A DNA stretch of 64,000 nt, taken from positions 124,001 to 188,000 of the forward strand of contig NMRA01000299.1 in the NCBI GenBank assembly GCA_002633005.1, read 5' to 3'. Below, piece after piece: positions 31,275 through 42,080 of the stretch. Source of the DNA: Phoronis australis (lineage: Eukaryota; Phoronida; Phoronidae). The position numbers were made by a program, and so were the translations under genes. Below the pieces are notes generated by a model, which worked only from the letters and a program-made list of their open reading frames with translations, was not told the DNA's origin and made no database searches. Position 1 is the first letter of the stretch, and every line of letters starts with the position of its first letter.

Positions 31275-33444
31275 AAAAAAAATAAAATTCGCATGAAATG
31301 CAATAATAATTTAGAAAACTAACAGTGTTTTTCTGAGAATTCGCCTTGAACATTTATGTCAAACAAAATTAATCCATGTTTTTATAAGGTTATTTTCCAG
31401 TGAATGTACCATCTTTTTCTCTAAATTTTACTAAAAACACATGATCACAAGACCCACTTAGTGACAGGTTGGTGTGAAGTCAAGAATCAAATTCTACAGG
31501 CCTTCAATTTTCAGAATATTATACACTTTTACTGACAAGTTAAAATCTATGATAGCTTTGAAGACATTTGGCTAAGTACAGACTGGTTGATAAAGTCCAA
31601 CTTAACCTTAAGCGTTTCTAACAAGACTATCCTGATAGTACATTTAGAATTGTCCATCTATTTAAAAGAAGCAAAATGTGTAAACAAGGCCCTGGCCAAT
31701 TATCAATTAGCTGAAAATTGTATTAATGACAAAGGCGACTAACATAAGAAACGTCTACTGAGGTATGCAAAATCTGGAGCAATTAGGGGAGGAACGACAT
31801 CGCTGCCTCAGAATTATTAGATGGAATGCAGTATAGGAAACTTCGGTTATAGTTTCGTCAATTTTTGAGAGTGAATGTGGGGACTAAGGTTGAAATTCAC
31901 TTTATTAGGGTTCAGCTTGGGTAAAGCTCATTTTATTAGGGTGCACTTTGAAAGGGTGCGGTTCCTTTCCCTTGGTAAACTGACTAAGGGGATGCGTCAA
32001 CATACCTTATTGAAAATGGGTTTCTATTGGCTGGCGAGCAATTGATATTAAAGAGGCATGGAACATGAAAGCTCGTCAAAAATATCGTTTAAACAACTCC
32101 TGGCGAAAGTAACATCTCGCAAAGTCTAGTACATAGTAATTCACTTTTCCTCGTGAGGAAATTTGCAGAAAAATCACAAAATTCACCTCAGAGTTTCTAA
32201 TCTCCTTCCCACTTATGATAAATGCACCCATGTGTTCAGTCAGTTGCTTAAAGTCGCTTGCGGTCAAAGGTCACATTTTCCATATACTGGTAAGGGTTAA
32301 TGTACTACATCCATCTACGTTTTGTCATACCAAATACGGAGTTTCTCTCTCATTGTCTTGTGAGAGAAAAAAACCGACGAAGTGGCCAGCAGTTGACAGA
32401 TCGTCTTTTTGACATTTGAAACTAAAAGAAAATGCTTTGATATCAACAGAAATTAAAATTCTTTATGAACAAGCCCTAAAAATACCTGGTGAGCAGGTTG
32501 AATTCTGTTTCAATGGCAGAGAACTACTTTCAACATTGCAATTTATTCTGCTTATCGCGTTCCAATTCTCTTTAAACTGCTTTTGATAATTTCACCATCC
32601 TCCGTCAAAGTTCAACAAAACACCAATTTCTTGCAGGGTTATTTGAGATTGGCAAAAACTTGTAGTGCACGTTGGATAGCCGGAGCTTTTTCTGAATGGC
32701 AGCCTGTATCAAAGATTCACTCAGTTTCTTACAAGGTTACCGTTGCTTAGTAAAATATCGTCTTTGAATCGTCGATTTTCGTTGATACATGAACATGTAA
32801 ATCAGAAACTTTGCTGGATATAACCGTGACATAATTTGTCATCACAATGGCTAAAGGCAATCCAATTCTGAATTAGGCGATTTTTGGAGTGCAGGTTCGA
32901 CAAGCTACCACTGGAATGAACTGTTTAACTTAAGTATATAACTAATAAATGTTGAAAACCTCTTAGGGGTCATCCCGTATGCCACGGCGTCTCCATTGGT
33001 TTCCCGGTTCCCTGCCATGTACGGTACATGTATCTGCACGAACCCATTCGGAATTGTCCCAAAATTCCTACATTGAATTACGGATTTGAAAAAACTTTGC
33101 TCCATTTTATTACCTGGAGTCACTGAAATGTTTGTTTCTGATAAATCATTGCAAGTACATGCACTTTGAGCAACTACTTCAGTACAGGTAGTTTCGTACG
33201 ATCAACTCCCTCTTAATTCATCATTATGCTTTTCTAGCAACGACTTTCAAAAGAAAATTTTTGGAACTCTTGAAAAATACCTGTAGATACTTTTATTGGC
33301 TTACTGACATACACTCGTAGCATGAAGACACCTAATCTGTTTCCAAGTCTCAAAAAAGTCGTTGTCAGAATTTAGACTGACACTGTTCTTAGTTTTAGTT
33401 TGTTTTATTGTTCTGTTTGATTGGCATGACCCCTGAGGTTACAG
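31275..33444. other. Intergenic stretch, possibly the 3' part of the Gypsy element
   Basis: No protein similarity recognised. The segment lies between a sense integrase fragment and a sense LTR, so part may be decayed retroelement. Open frames are under 75 codons. Confidence 0.45.
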
Positions 33445-33939
33445 TGATGTTGTAATTTGTTTACTGCAGAATAGTGTGGAATATTGTAGAAGAATCTAGC
33501 ATATGAGTGATAAATGTAATCTGGAACATTCTAGAGCCTAGTATATGTTTGTAGAATGATTCGGTAGAGTCCGGAAAGTTATAGAATGTGCTTGAATTGG
33601 TGAAAAGTTTTAGAACAACGCATTAGTCTATAAATACACAAACAGGGATTTGTATTAGTCACTTAAGCAGTTTTTAGTTGAAGGAGTTGAAAGTTGAAAA
33701 CCAGTTAGTTACAAGGGAGTTACTGTTGAGTTGCTGAATGTGTCTCAGAAGTTCATCACAAGTCAAGGCTTCGCAGCACTGGCTGGAGCGTAGAATAGAC
33801 ATTACGTCGGACGTTTTGTTTGAGTAGGCTTGTGAACGTGCGGTTGAGATTAATTAATAAAAGGGTTAACTTGAATCAGTCGTCAGTCTATCGTCGCACC
33901 GAAAGCTATTAGCACGCACACACCGGGGAAAACGTGACA
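33445..33939 (+). mobile_element. LTR of a Gypsy-like retrotransposon (plus orientation)
   Basis: 495 bp from TGATGTTGTAATTTG to AAACGTGACA. It is the reverse complement of the LTR at 4592-5163 with moderate divergence. Internal order supports U3-R-U5: TCTATAAATAC near 33630 and TTAATTAATAAAAG near 33850. The flanking five bases do not match, so it is not a tidy solo LTR. Confidence 0.74.
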
Positions 33940-34019
33940 GTCGTATACAGGTATAGCAGGCAATCAATTGTGTCACTTTAGATGTAGCGCTTTCCAACGA
34001 TTTCAGTTGGATTACAATA

Positions 34020-34930
34020 CGAGCTGTCCTCTTCACATTAGGAACATATATGCCAATTTCCAAAATCATCTTTAGAGTGGTTTGGGTTGACAGAGAGGCA
34101 GACGCCAAAAAAACAGACTCGAAAACAGCAAAACTAGCCACTAGGCGGCCCAAAATATTTCGAATCCATCCGGGAACTGGAGGTTAGCGTCACTTCACCA
34201 ACAGATGTCTATATTCCAAATTTTATGAAAATCCGTTGAGGACATTTAAAGATACGAAAAACCTAAAAAACAAAAATTGCCACTAGGGGGTACACCGGTA
34301 GTCATGCAGATCCATTGGAAAGTCGTCGTCGTCCCGTGTCAACTTCATATAAATGCACATGCTAAATTTAGGTTCCTGTAGAGGGTTTAGGAGATACGAC
34401 CATACGCGTGAAACAAAACAAAACAAAACCGCCACTAGGAAGCGCCACAGTAGCCAAAGTCATTGGAAATCATCACCAGCCGTCCTCTTATAGTAAGAAC
34501 ATACATGCAAATTTTCACAATTAATCATCCTTAGAGCTGTTTAGTCGTCAGAGGCGCGGTCACCAAAAAACAAACTCAAAAACAGTAAAAATGGCCACTG
34601 GGTGGTGCAAAATACCTCAAATCCATCCGAAAAGGGAAGGATAGGTCATCTCACTGATAGATATGCCTATATGACAAATTTTATGAAAATCCGTTGAGGA
34701 CCTTAGATAAAACAAAAAACTAAAATTGCCACTAGGGGGCTCACCGGTAGTCGAATCCGTCCAAAAGTTCGCTCATACCCGCGTCCTGTCCATGAAATGA
34801 ACACATGTGCAAAATTTCATGAACGTATGTCAAGGGCCGTTTGGAGTTAGCTAGCAGTGGACGCCGGACGGACGTGGATGACGGCACAATGCGTCCACAT
34901 ATAAATATGTGGGCGTGTAAAAATGAAAAT
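34020..34930 (+). repeat. Degenerate tandem array with GCCACTAGGGGG units
   Basis: Several diverged units recur, each with a GCCACTAGG(G)GG core, an A-rich AAACAAAA stretch, then CAAATTTTATGAAAATCCGT or CATGCAAATTT and GAGGAC/GAGCTGTTTAG. The last unit runs into GACGCCGGACGGACG and CACATATAAATATGTGGGCG. Similar units occur at 36270-36460. Probably the tail region of an interspersed repeat; class unknown. Confidence 0.65.
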
Positions 34931-35052
34931 TTGTGTGACGTCACCAGTCCCACTCCGTTTCCGCCACAGTGTTGTTATAACACCAGTCGTGAGCCGGAGT
35001 GGCCGAAAACAATCGAATACTTGCTAGTGAGACTGAGCGTGGGACGAGTATT

Positions 35053-35172
35053 ATGAAAAGGTGTGTGTGCGTAGGATGCAGTAACATCAATCGGACGAAC
35101 AACATTCCAGTTTTTCTGTTCCCAAAAGATCGTAAGGTCGCCCAGAAAAGGCATCATATTTGTTATCTATAG
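35053..35172 (+). pseudogene. THAP-domain N-terminal fragment
   Basis: A 39-codon frame beginning MKRCVCVGCSN and continuing IPVFLFPKDRKVAQKRH before TAG. The C-x-x-x-x-C spacing after a basic start, and FLFPKD, are the first half of a THAP zinc finger. The WxxxxxR, C-x-x-H and AVPTIF parts are absent, so it cannot fold as a full finger. It is bounded by CTCCGTTTCCGCCAC (34954) and GTGGCAGAAACGGAG (35235), an inverted pair suggesting a ~300-bp remnant of a THAP-encoding transposon. Confidence 0.6.
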
Positions 35173-35259
35173 TCTATAATGGTACAGGTTTGTGCGTCGG
35201 ACACGGGCGGTATCGATGGCGGTACACGGCGGAGTGGCAGAAACGGAGATTTGATGGTT

Positions 35260-36807
35260 TCTCCAGCCTATGGGTGTATCTCATCAGTGTTCATGGACAA
35301 AATGATGTAGACTAGATTGTATTGTGGCCATTGCTTGACTTTTGCCTCAGCATCAATATTGTGCCAGGACTAAGATAATGAATGTGATTGTAGTAAGAAA
35401 GTTTTCGTAAGTCTATTATCATTGTTCCGAGATTTTGTGGGAATGCATGGACTCCACCTATATATACGTCAATGCCTAATAGTAGAAAATGCTATGCAGA
35501 TGTCACGCAAATAATTTGAGGTCGCTTCTCTGTTTCGGTTCCATAAAAATAGAAACAAAATTACATAGAAAAAAACTCATAAAATAGACAAAAATGCAAA
35601 TACAAAAATACCATAATAGGAAATGAAATTACCTCAATATTGCAGCTCTCATCCTCTCCTATCCAAAGCCAAATGTACACTGCCCACCCAAATGTATAAA
35701 AAAAAACAACTCAGTGCACACACCCGTTCATACACAAGTGTGAGTCAGGCGTTATGCAAATCTCATTCAGCCTACAAACACCTATGACTAAACACGTGGT
35801 CATGAGGCTCCCTGAGCTAACAAACGTACAGCCATATCATTAGAAAGCCCTTTGTCAGTTCCTGATGATGATACCAGGAGCAAAAGATAAACAATTTAAT
35901 TCATAAGTAATTTATTTTGCATCCCTGACTGTTTCAAAAATATTTCATAATTCAAAAAGCCAAGAGTGTTCCTGAATCATGAAAAAAGATAACAGCGTGT
36001 AAAAGTAACATCAAAAGGAAATGAATTAGAGAGGTTAAAAATGACTAGTTAAGTCATTAGGCAAATAATTTCAATGATTAAAAAGCTTTTTACCCTTTAA
36101 AGACAAAGGTTTTAGAATCCCTCACACTTGCTGTGGGGAATTAAGTCATGCATTCACACAAAATTCTACATATATATTATAATTAATTGGACCTTTGGTG
36201 CCGTTTGATACAATTACATTTTCAGTAAAAATTCAGAATGCAGTGACAATTACGAAACTGCGATAAACTTCTCCAAATATGTATCCGAAATTACCACTAG
36301 GGGCACAACGTTTAGGATCCGTCTCACAGTTGTCGCCATCTGTTGTCAACTTCATATAAATACACTTGCTAAATTTATTAAAGATTTTGCAGTGGGTTAA
36401 GACATACAGATATAGGCGCAAAAAACAAAACTGTCACTATGAGGTGCCACAGTAGTCATTGTAAGTGCGTTGTCTCAAGGAAAATTACTTCAGTGATACG
36501 CACGTAACTTTCCTTTAACTATCTAGTAATCCTGGTACCAAATTCGATCTCAGCGCGGTGAACTGGTAATTTGTACAGTTTGAAAGGACATGGTCTCACA
36601 CTTCAAAAAGTTGTCATAGACGCTGCCACACGACGACTGCAATTAATAAAAGCGGAACTAGAGTTTTAAAAAGGCGTTCGCATTATTGATTTTTACCAAT
36701 ACTTTTTACACCAATCAATGTAGGCCTGCCCCTTTTATCCGACCATGATGCGCGGAATCGCAGATTTTTTTCTGTCAATAACAAGCACACCCAGTCCATC
36801 TGATCCA
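35260..36807. other. Intergenic stretch without a gene
   Basis: No coding signal. 36270-36460 repeats the GCCACTAGG-type units of the 34 kb array (ACCACTAGGGGCACAAC, TTCATATAAATACACTTGC). Confidence 0.55.
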
Positions 36808-37112
36808 CAGGGGCGGATCCAGGATTTTGAGTTAGGGGGGCCAGGGCACAGGAATAACCAGAAGTACGCCACATGCGCACCCAGCCTAAATGTAGGGATG
36901 CAGGGGTCTTGAACTTTTGAGTTTGTGGGCCTTGTGGCTAAAAAACGGGTAGACGGGGTTTGTTCAAGGCTATGCATTGTGCATTCACCCGCGAGCCCGC
37001 CTAGGTGCGCGCGCATATGCCAGTCACGAATTAGAACCCCAAACTGTCAAATGGAATCTGGGAGAATTTTAGGGGGGGATAGCCCCCTTGTCCCCCCTCA
37101 ATCCGCCAATGC
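36808..37112. mobile_element. CAGGGGCGGATCC-type MITE (hAT-like)
   Basis: Begins CAGGGGCGGATCCAGGATTT and ends with TCCCCCCTCAATCCGCCAATG, whose reverse complement CATTGGCGGATTGAGG is an imperfect inverted repeat. CAGGGGCGGATCC is a terminal motif I associate with hAT-type MITEs in several animals. No clear 8-bp target duplication. A second MITE is nested at 36872-37018. Confidence 0.68.
36872..37018. mobile_element. CGCACCCAG-type MITE, copy 1 (nested)
   Basis: Termini CATGCGCACCCAGCCT and CCTAGGTGCGCGCGCATATG form an inverted pair like those of the copies at 43838-44097 and 45996-46265. Short (147 bp) and inserted within the CAGGGGCGG element. Confidence 0.6.
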
Positions 37113-39355
37113 TCCAGAACGAGAAGGATAACATTTGATTTATTTCAAAATATCACCATCACGCAGTAAAATCGGCGTGACAGTAAAAGGGAAATGTCTA
37201 GCTAGTACGAAGTTTATGTACCGTACTGGTAAATGCACCCATCTTCAGCAAAAGTCCGACTTCAAGCAACTCTAATTTAATCCCTCAATTCTGTTGGATC
37301 AGGCATTTACTGGCACACAATAATGTTATTAGTAGTATTGACAACACCCCGCCACAAAATAAATATGACAAATGTCAATGGTCGTAAACTCTACCTACCC
37401 AGGCATTAATATACTGTATCAGAAGACCATAAACAAAACAGAATATAAAAATGGTGGTTTTCCTCAAGTAAGACAATTACAGATTTTAATAGCTTGCCAG
37501 GCTACATAACGTTTGTCCCATCTCTTGAAATCACAGAAACAAGGGCCATCTACCGTCCTAATATAACATTGTGGGGTGCAGCATTCTTGGGTATCCCGTT
37601 CTTCGATCCTGCCCTATTCATAAAAACCTGGCTACATTAATAAATTTCCGAATTGGTGTCCACTCTATAAAAATGTACAACTATTAATCTTGTAGTCACT
37701 TTTTGTGTTTCTTCGTTGCTAGAAAACAACAGATAACTTGAAGAGAATAAGGTCACTAAACTCTTAAAGACATATCGGACTAAGAAGGAAAGTCAAGCAA
37801 AGGCCATGAAACTTCGACTTGAGTTGCGACCGGATTCGCACCCGCAAAATCATTTTATTTCAGTTTCAATTTTCAAACCTCGAAAGACCAAAAACTATAT
37901 CACTGATTCTGGTTTATACTGAAAATCAAACTTTATTTTTGATGTTTTCTGCTATAACTAAAGATAAGTGTAAAAGACCCTTTAATTCTGTGCTCAAGTA
38001 TGCAATGATTTTCTTGGATTTTCTAAAAATCCCAGTTTGCACTTGATGATCCTAACATTAAAGCTATGAGTTTTTACTTGAAACCCGGTGTTGCTACCAA
38101 TATTGGTTCTTAGATACTACACAGTACGCACGCATCTCGACTAACGTAGTTCATCAGCAAGATGGAGGACCACTGCGCTCAATGAAAACCACGTGATGTC
38201 AACTCTAGCTATCTTTATCTCATTGGATAGCACCACAGGGCTCGACATAACGAGCTGCAGATTGCATTTACGACCTGAAATTTGCAAATGCGACCTGAGA
38301 TTTTTGTCAGCTCGTGGATCTCAGAGGTGTCGCGTTAACCTATGAGGAATGTGAGAAACTACGCAGCGACGTCAGTGGTTCGTCTGCAGAGTGAATGCCG
38401 CTAATATTGCGGTGCATCGTTCCCGCTTCTGCGCACTATGAAGCTGCGAAGAAAGCGGAGTATATCGAAATGCTAAGGAAATGGCTCGTGGTAGTGAAGA
38501 ATGAAGGAACGCTATTAAAAGCAAGTATGAAGCCGTGAAACATCTCCGTGTCTGTGGCCGGCATAAACCTAACGATACGACCCATGAAGTCTTCATCGGA
38601 TGAGCTCTTGCCGACTAAGTCGCGATTGGCACTGGGCGAGTTGCCTTCATGCAGCGTACGTCCTGGGCGTCCATTTGGACGCCCTAGCACTAATGTAGAC
38701 GCCCTGGCAAGGACGCCCAATGTATCATTTGAACGCCCTGTCAATCAGAATTTCTCCAGTTTGGACACCCACATTGAAAGATTACTAAGACTCCCAGTTA
38801 ATCAAAGTTGGCCCTTTCAACTGGGAAAGAAATATACAAAGTAATTAAAATGTTACAATATTCAAACTATCTTCAAACTATTTGGTAGACCTGTCAATCA
38901 TTAGCACGTGGTTGGTTGCCAGAGTGTCTGCTTTCAATACACTCACATTCCACTGCTATTCTGTACTTTATGTAGGGACATCATGGACCTTGCTTAACTC
39001 CAAACTGGTGTTTCAGAGCTGTAATTTCATGTACTTCATCTTTTTTTAAAAATACCAAAAGCAAAATAAATGTCATTATTTTAATAATATGATGTGCCGC
39101 AAGAACATCCCCATTTAAAATGTTTGAGTTTTCGCCTGTTTCATGCTTTTCTATGTGCGTATAAAATGGAGCAGCAGTGACACCTGTTGTCAAAATATAA
39201 ACCACACATCATCTGTGCATTTTTCTTTTGTTGGTAACTGCAGCTTTGATGACTCATTGTACAGAATATAAAGCTAGTGAAGTTGATATAATAAACTTTA
39301 TAACAGAATTTGACTTGAGATGACCAAAAACAGTGCACTCATCGTTCAACCAATA
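37113..39355. other. Intergenic stretch without a gene
   Basis: No gene recognised. It holds the short repeat 38238-38301 (copy of 616-680). Near 38660-38740 a few GACGCCCT motifs alternate in direct and inverted form. Open frames at 38436-38844 lie on opposite strands of the same DNA and resemble nothing known to me. Confidence 0.5.
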
Positions 39356-39356
39356 N
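39356..39356. other. Single N
   Basis: One ambiguous base. Unlike 6979 and 18387 I found no duplicated sequence on its two sides. Confidence 0.7.
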
Positions 39357-39409
39357 CGGGGATAACAAGCGTTTCGTGTGTTTAGAACTCAAAAAATCAC
39401 AAGTCTAAA

Positions 39410-39526
39410 CAACACAGATGTAGGTTCTCTGTCTGTATTTCACGGAAGAATACTTCGAATTTATCTTCAAACTCCTGCTACGGACCGTCTTTGTAAATTG
39501 GGCAGCCGAACTTTGTAGGCTACGGT
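39410..39526 (+). repeat. Repeat fragment, inverted copy at 15435-15562
   Basis: GAAGAATACTTCGAATTTAT and CCGAACTTTGTAGGCTACGG are the reverse complement of sequence in PPP1R2 intron 2. Confidence 0.7.
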
Positions 39527-39596
39527 GTGTCCAAATACCAATAAATCCAACAGCGAATAGAACACGTTTTTATAAGAACTCGGTGTATTTTTAAGG

Positions 39597-39841
39597 ATTT
39601 TACATCGAAGTTTGATGATTTATTGGTGTTAAACGATGAATTCAAGCGAAAAGCTGTCATCAACAGCCCGTGTTGTGAACTGCTGACTAAAACAGACTAC
39701 GTGTGAAACCAATGACGTCATTGGATAATTTCAACACCTCCGTCTGCCGTAAGGTAACGCAACCGAACGCGCCGTTATCGAGAACTACTCGTTCTAAATT
39801 GAACAAAATAGGTTGTTTTTTGGGTGGCATACTCCTTTAAG
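39597..39841 (+). repeat. Interspersed repeat, copy at 47341-47571
   Basis: Both copies run from TTTTACATCGAAG through GATGATTTATTGGTGTTAAA and CAATGACGTCATTGGATAAT to TGGGTGGCAT.CTCCT.TAA. The central CAATGACGTCATTG is a 14-base palindrome containing a perfect CRE. Non-coding; probably a MITE or SINE. Confidence 0.82.
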
Positions 39842-40257
39842 ATATTCGCAAACAGGCTGATAAAATAACTTTATTGACACCAATACATCAAATATACATA
39901 ACATGAATAGACAAGATCAACACTTCAGCTTTATAATATGCACCCACCGTGCACAAATGGTAACAGAGGTGCAAATTTACAAAAAAATCACTAGAGTGAG
40001 CAACAGATGAGTTAATAAATTAAAGTTGCTTCTTGAGGTTATGTAGGTCCATAAAACAGGCCAAATTTGGAAAACTCCCTACATTATGGGCCTATGACAG
40101 AAATGGATGATCCGGTTCATATTCAGAAGTTCACGGTAGGTGAGTGCATGTGTTCAGTGCATGACCAAATGACGAAATATCCAAGCCTCATGAAACTACG
40201 GTATTCAACAAAATTCTGTTATCATGAGTCATGTTATCCAACTCACCAACCCGAAGT

Positions 40258-40318
40258 TATATTCCTTGGCAGCTGTGCCATTACACCGGGTGTAATGGCA
40301 AAGCTGCCAAGGAATATA
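40258..40318. repeat. 61-bp near-perfect hairpin
   Basis: A 30-base arm (TATATTCCTTGGCAGCT..) and its reverse complement pair at 29 of 30 positions around a single-base loop (ACACC-G-GGTGT). The single mismatch is G/T at arm position 18. It lies 1.5 kb downstream of the TIR gene stop. The loop is too short for a typical microRNA precursor; a fold-back or inverted-duplication origin is more likely. Confidence 0.85.
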
Positions 40319-41458
40319 GCTGGGCAAGTCCCAAATATGCCAATATGGTCACCTACTCAAAATTATTGCCAATATTCATGAAGATACCAGTACAGATGAA
40401 AATTCAAGCCAAAACATAATTAAATTTGTGAACTAAAGCACAAGGTTCAATTATCTCATTCCCTGCCAACACAATAGAGAGCCATCTGGCTAGGCTGTCA
40501 ACAGTCAACAGGAACACATACTATACTAACATCGACAAATCAATGTTTTGGGGAGTTGCCAGTTAACTTCGCACTAAATGGGTGGATTTAAGAGCAGAGC
40601 GTCGATGCTGCAGTGCAGTATAAACAATCAACTTTGGTCTTATCGAAGTTATCACCAGGCGTCACTGTTATCATCAACAATTACAGCATAGTGCCGTCGC
40701 TAATACTTGCGTATATTTTGCTCTAATAATCACCAATTGATTTAAAAATAATGTTTATGTCAATTAGCACATGTATGTAAATGTTCCTAAATTGTCACAC
40801 TGGAAAAAAATCTTAGAGTGCAGCGCTACCTTGTGATAACTTCGATGATGACAGCATCACCTACCGTTTACATCTATGTTCATTAACTACCCAAGCCAGT
40901 ATGAATGGCCCAGTTAACTTCAGACCTAAATTATGTTAATATGAAAGGGCCTATAGATTTAGGAAATAATGAGGTGTTATGAAGGATTACATAGGTGACC
41001 AAGAAGCCCAAGCAGCGGGACTGAATCCCCTGAGTAGGTTATTGTATTCGCATTAGCAAATTTCAATGGTTGGACAATCATCATCCCACACTTAATTGTT
41101 AGCTGGACTGGGTTACTGGCCATATAAACAACGAATACTTCACAGACTTTTTGAAAACTGACTTAAGCTGACACAAGTTTACATGATTTAGCTCCTTACA
41201 GCGTGGCATTTTACTTAAGAGGAATATGATCTCAACTCTTTAAACTACCCATTATACCATATACATGTACATTTACAGGATTAAAAATAACAATACTTGA
41301 ACCATTTTCCTTGAGTAACAACCTGCATTTGACATGGTTTTGATACTATAAGCTAAGACGTTTTAAATTACCTGGTACACAATTACACCACCATCAACAG
41401 AGTACCAATAGATGCACAGCATATATTTAAACTCTTCTCGTCCTGGGCCCCTACAAGT

Positions 41459-41545
41459 CTGCCCCTAGGTAGCATTCTCATTCCATTATTTCTCCTTCTG
41501 TACATCAATGACCCCACAGCAATGTTTGACCTATCTAATTTAAGC
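41459..41545 (+). pseudogene. LINE reverse transcriptase scrap
   Basis: The frame starting at 41459 reads LPLGSILIPLFLLLYINDPT, matching the conserved VPQGSILGPLLFLLYINDLP block of Jockey/CR1-type reverse transcriptases. No FADD box follows. A short dead fragment. Confidence 0.7.
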
Positions 41546-41865
41546 ACGGTGGTGACTTTTAACCTTATTTTTGTCCTTTGCGTTAAAGCCTTTCTTGAAC
41601 AAATTTCTGTTATTGTTGTTCTTAATACCTACAACTTCTCGAAACATTGCGAGATGGTAGCTATGGAACAGAATTTGCACATATGGAAAACCATTAAATT
41701 TTAAACACAATTATCTTTCATGCAAAATTTCGCAAGTTGGGCATAATGTGTCCAAAATTGGTGAGATTTTACTATAGCCCGTAACAATACCTTTGTCCAT
41801 ACCCCAAGTGACTAAAACATCTTCTTGCAAGCAAACTGACCAAAATGATATCATTTACCAAGTAC

Positions 41866-42080
41866 CTATTGAATGACACAAGCTTTGCTCTTATTACCCG
41901 TGCCTGACCCCTCCTGATCACTACTGCCCGACGCTTTATTCTCCCTGTCGTTGGCCAATTTGAGAGCCTTCATCTTTTTGTTGACGTTATTTGCTTGTGC
42001 TGCAATTATGGCTCCCTTGAATTTGCCTTTGGCCTTTGCCTTGCCATTGAATTCATTGATCATGCTTTCAACAGTAGGGG
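41866..42080 (-). CDS. Tandem-TIR gene, last exon with CaaX box
   Basis: Acceptor CTTGCTCTAG. It encodes 71 residues from APTVESMINEFNGKAKAKGK through a Lys/Ala-rich helix-like stretch and a Ser/Gly-rich acidic linker to NKSKACVIQ and TAG at 41866-41868. C-V-I-Q is a CaaX motif; Gln at the last position favours farnesyltransferase by known rules. Lys residues just before the Cys could aid membrane binding. Confidence 0.9.

Noticed and set aside
30783-33939. Complete Gypsy element from integrase plus LTR
   Set aside because: Same orientation but 2.2 kb of unrecognised DNA in between, no upstream pol and no 5' LTR in place; the link is only suggested.
34841-35157. Overlapping frames on both strands at 34.8-35.2 kb
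   Set aside because: They fall in the degenerate repeat array and around the short THAP fragment; only the latter frame has family similarity.
40258-40318. microRNA precursor
   Set aside because: The single-base loop is not compatible with normal Drosha/Dicer processing; kept only as an inverted repeat.
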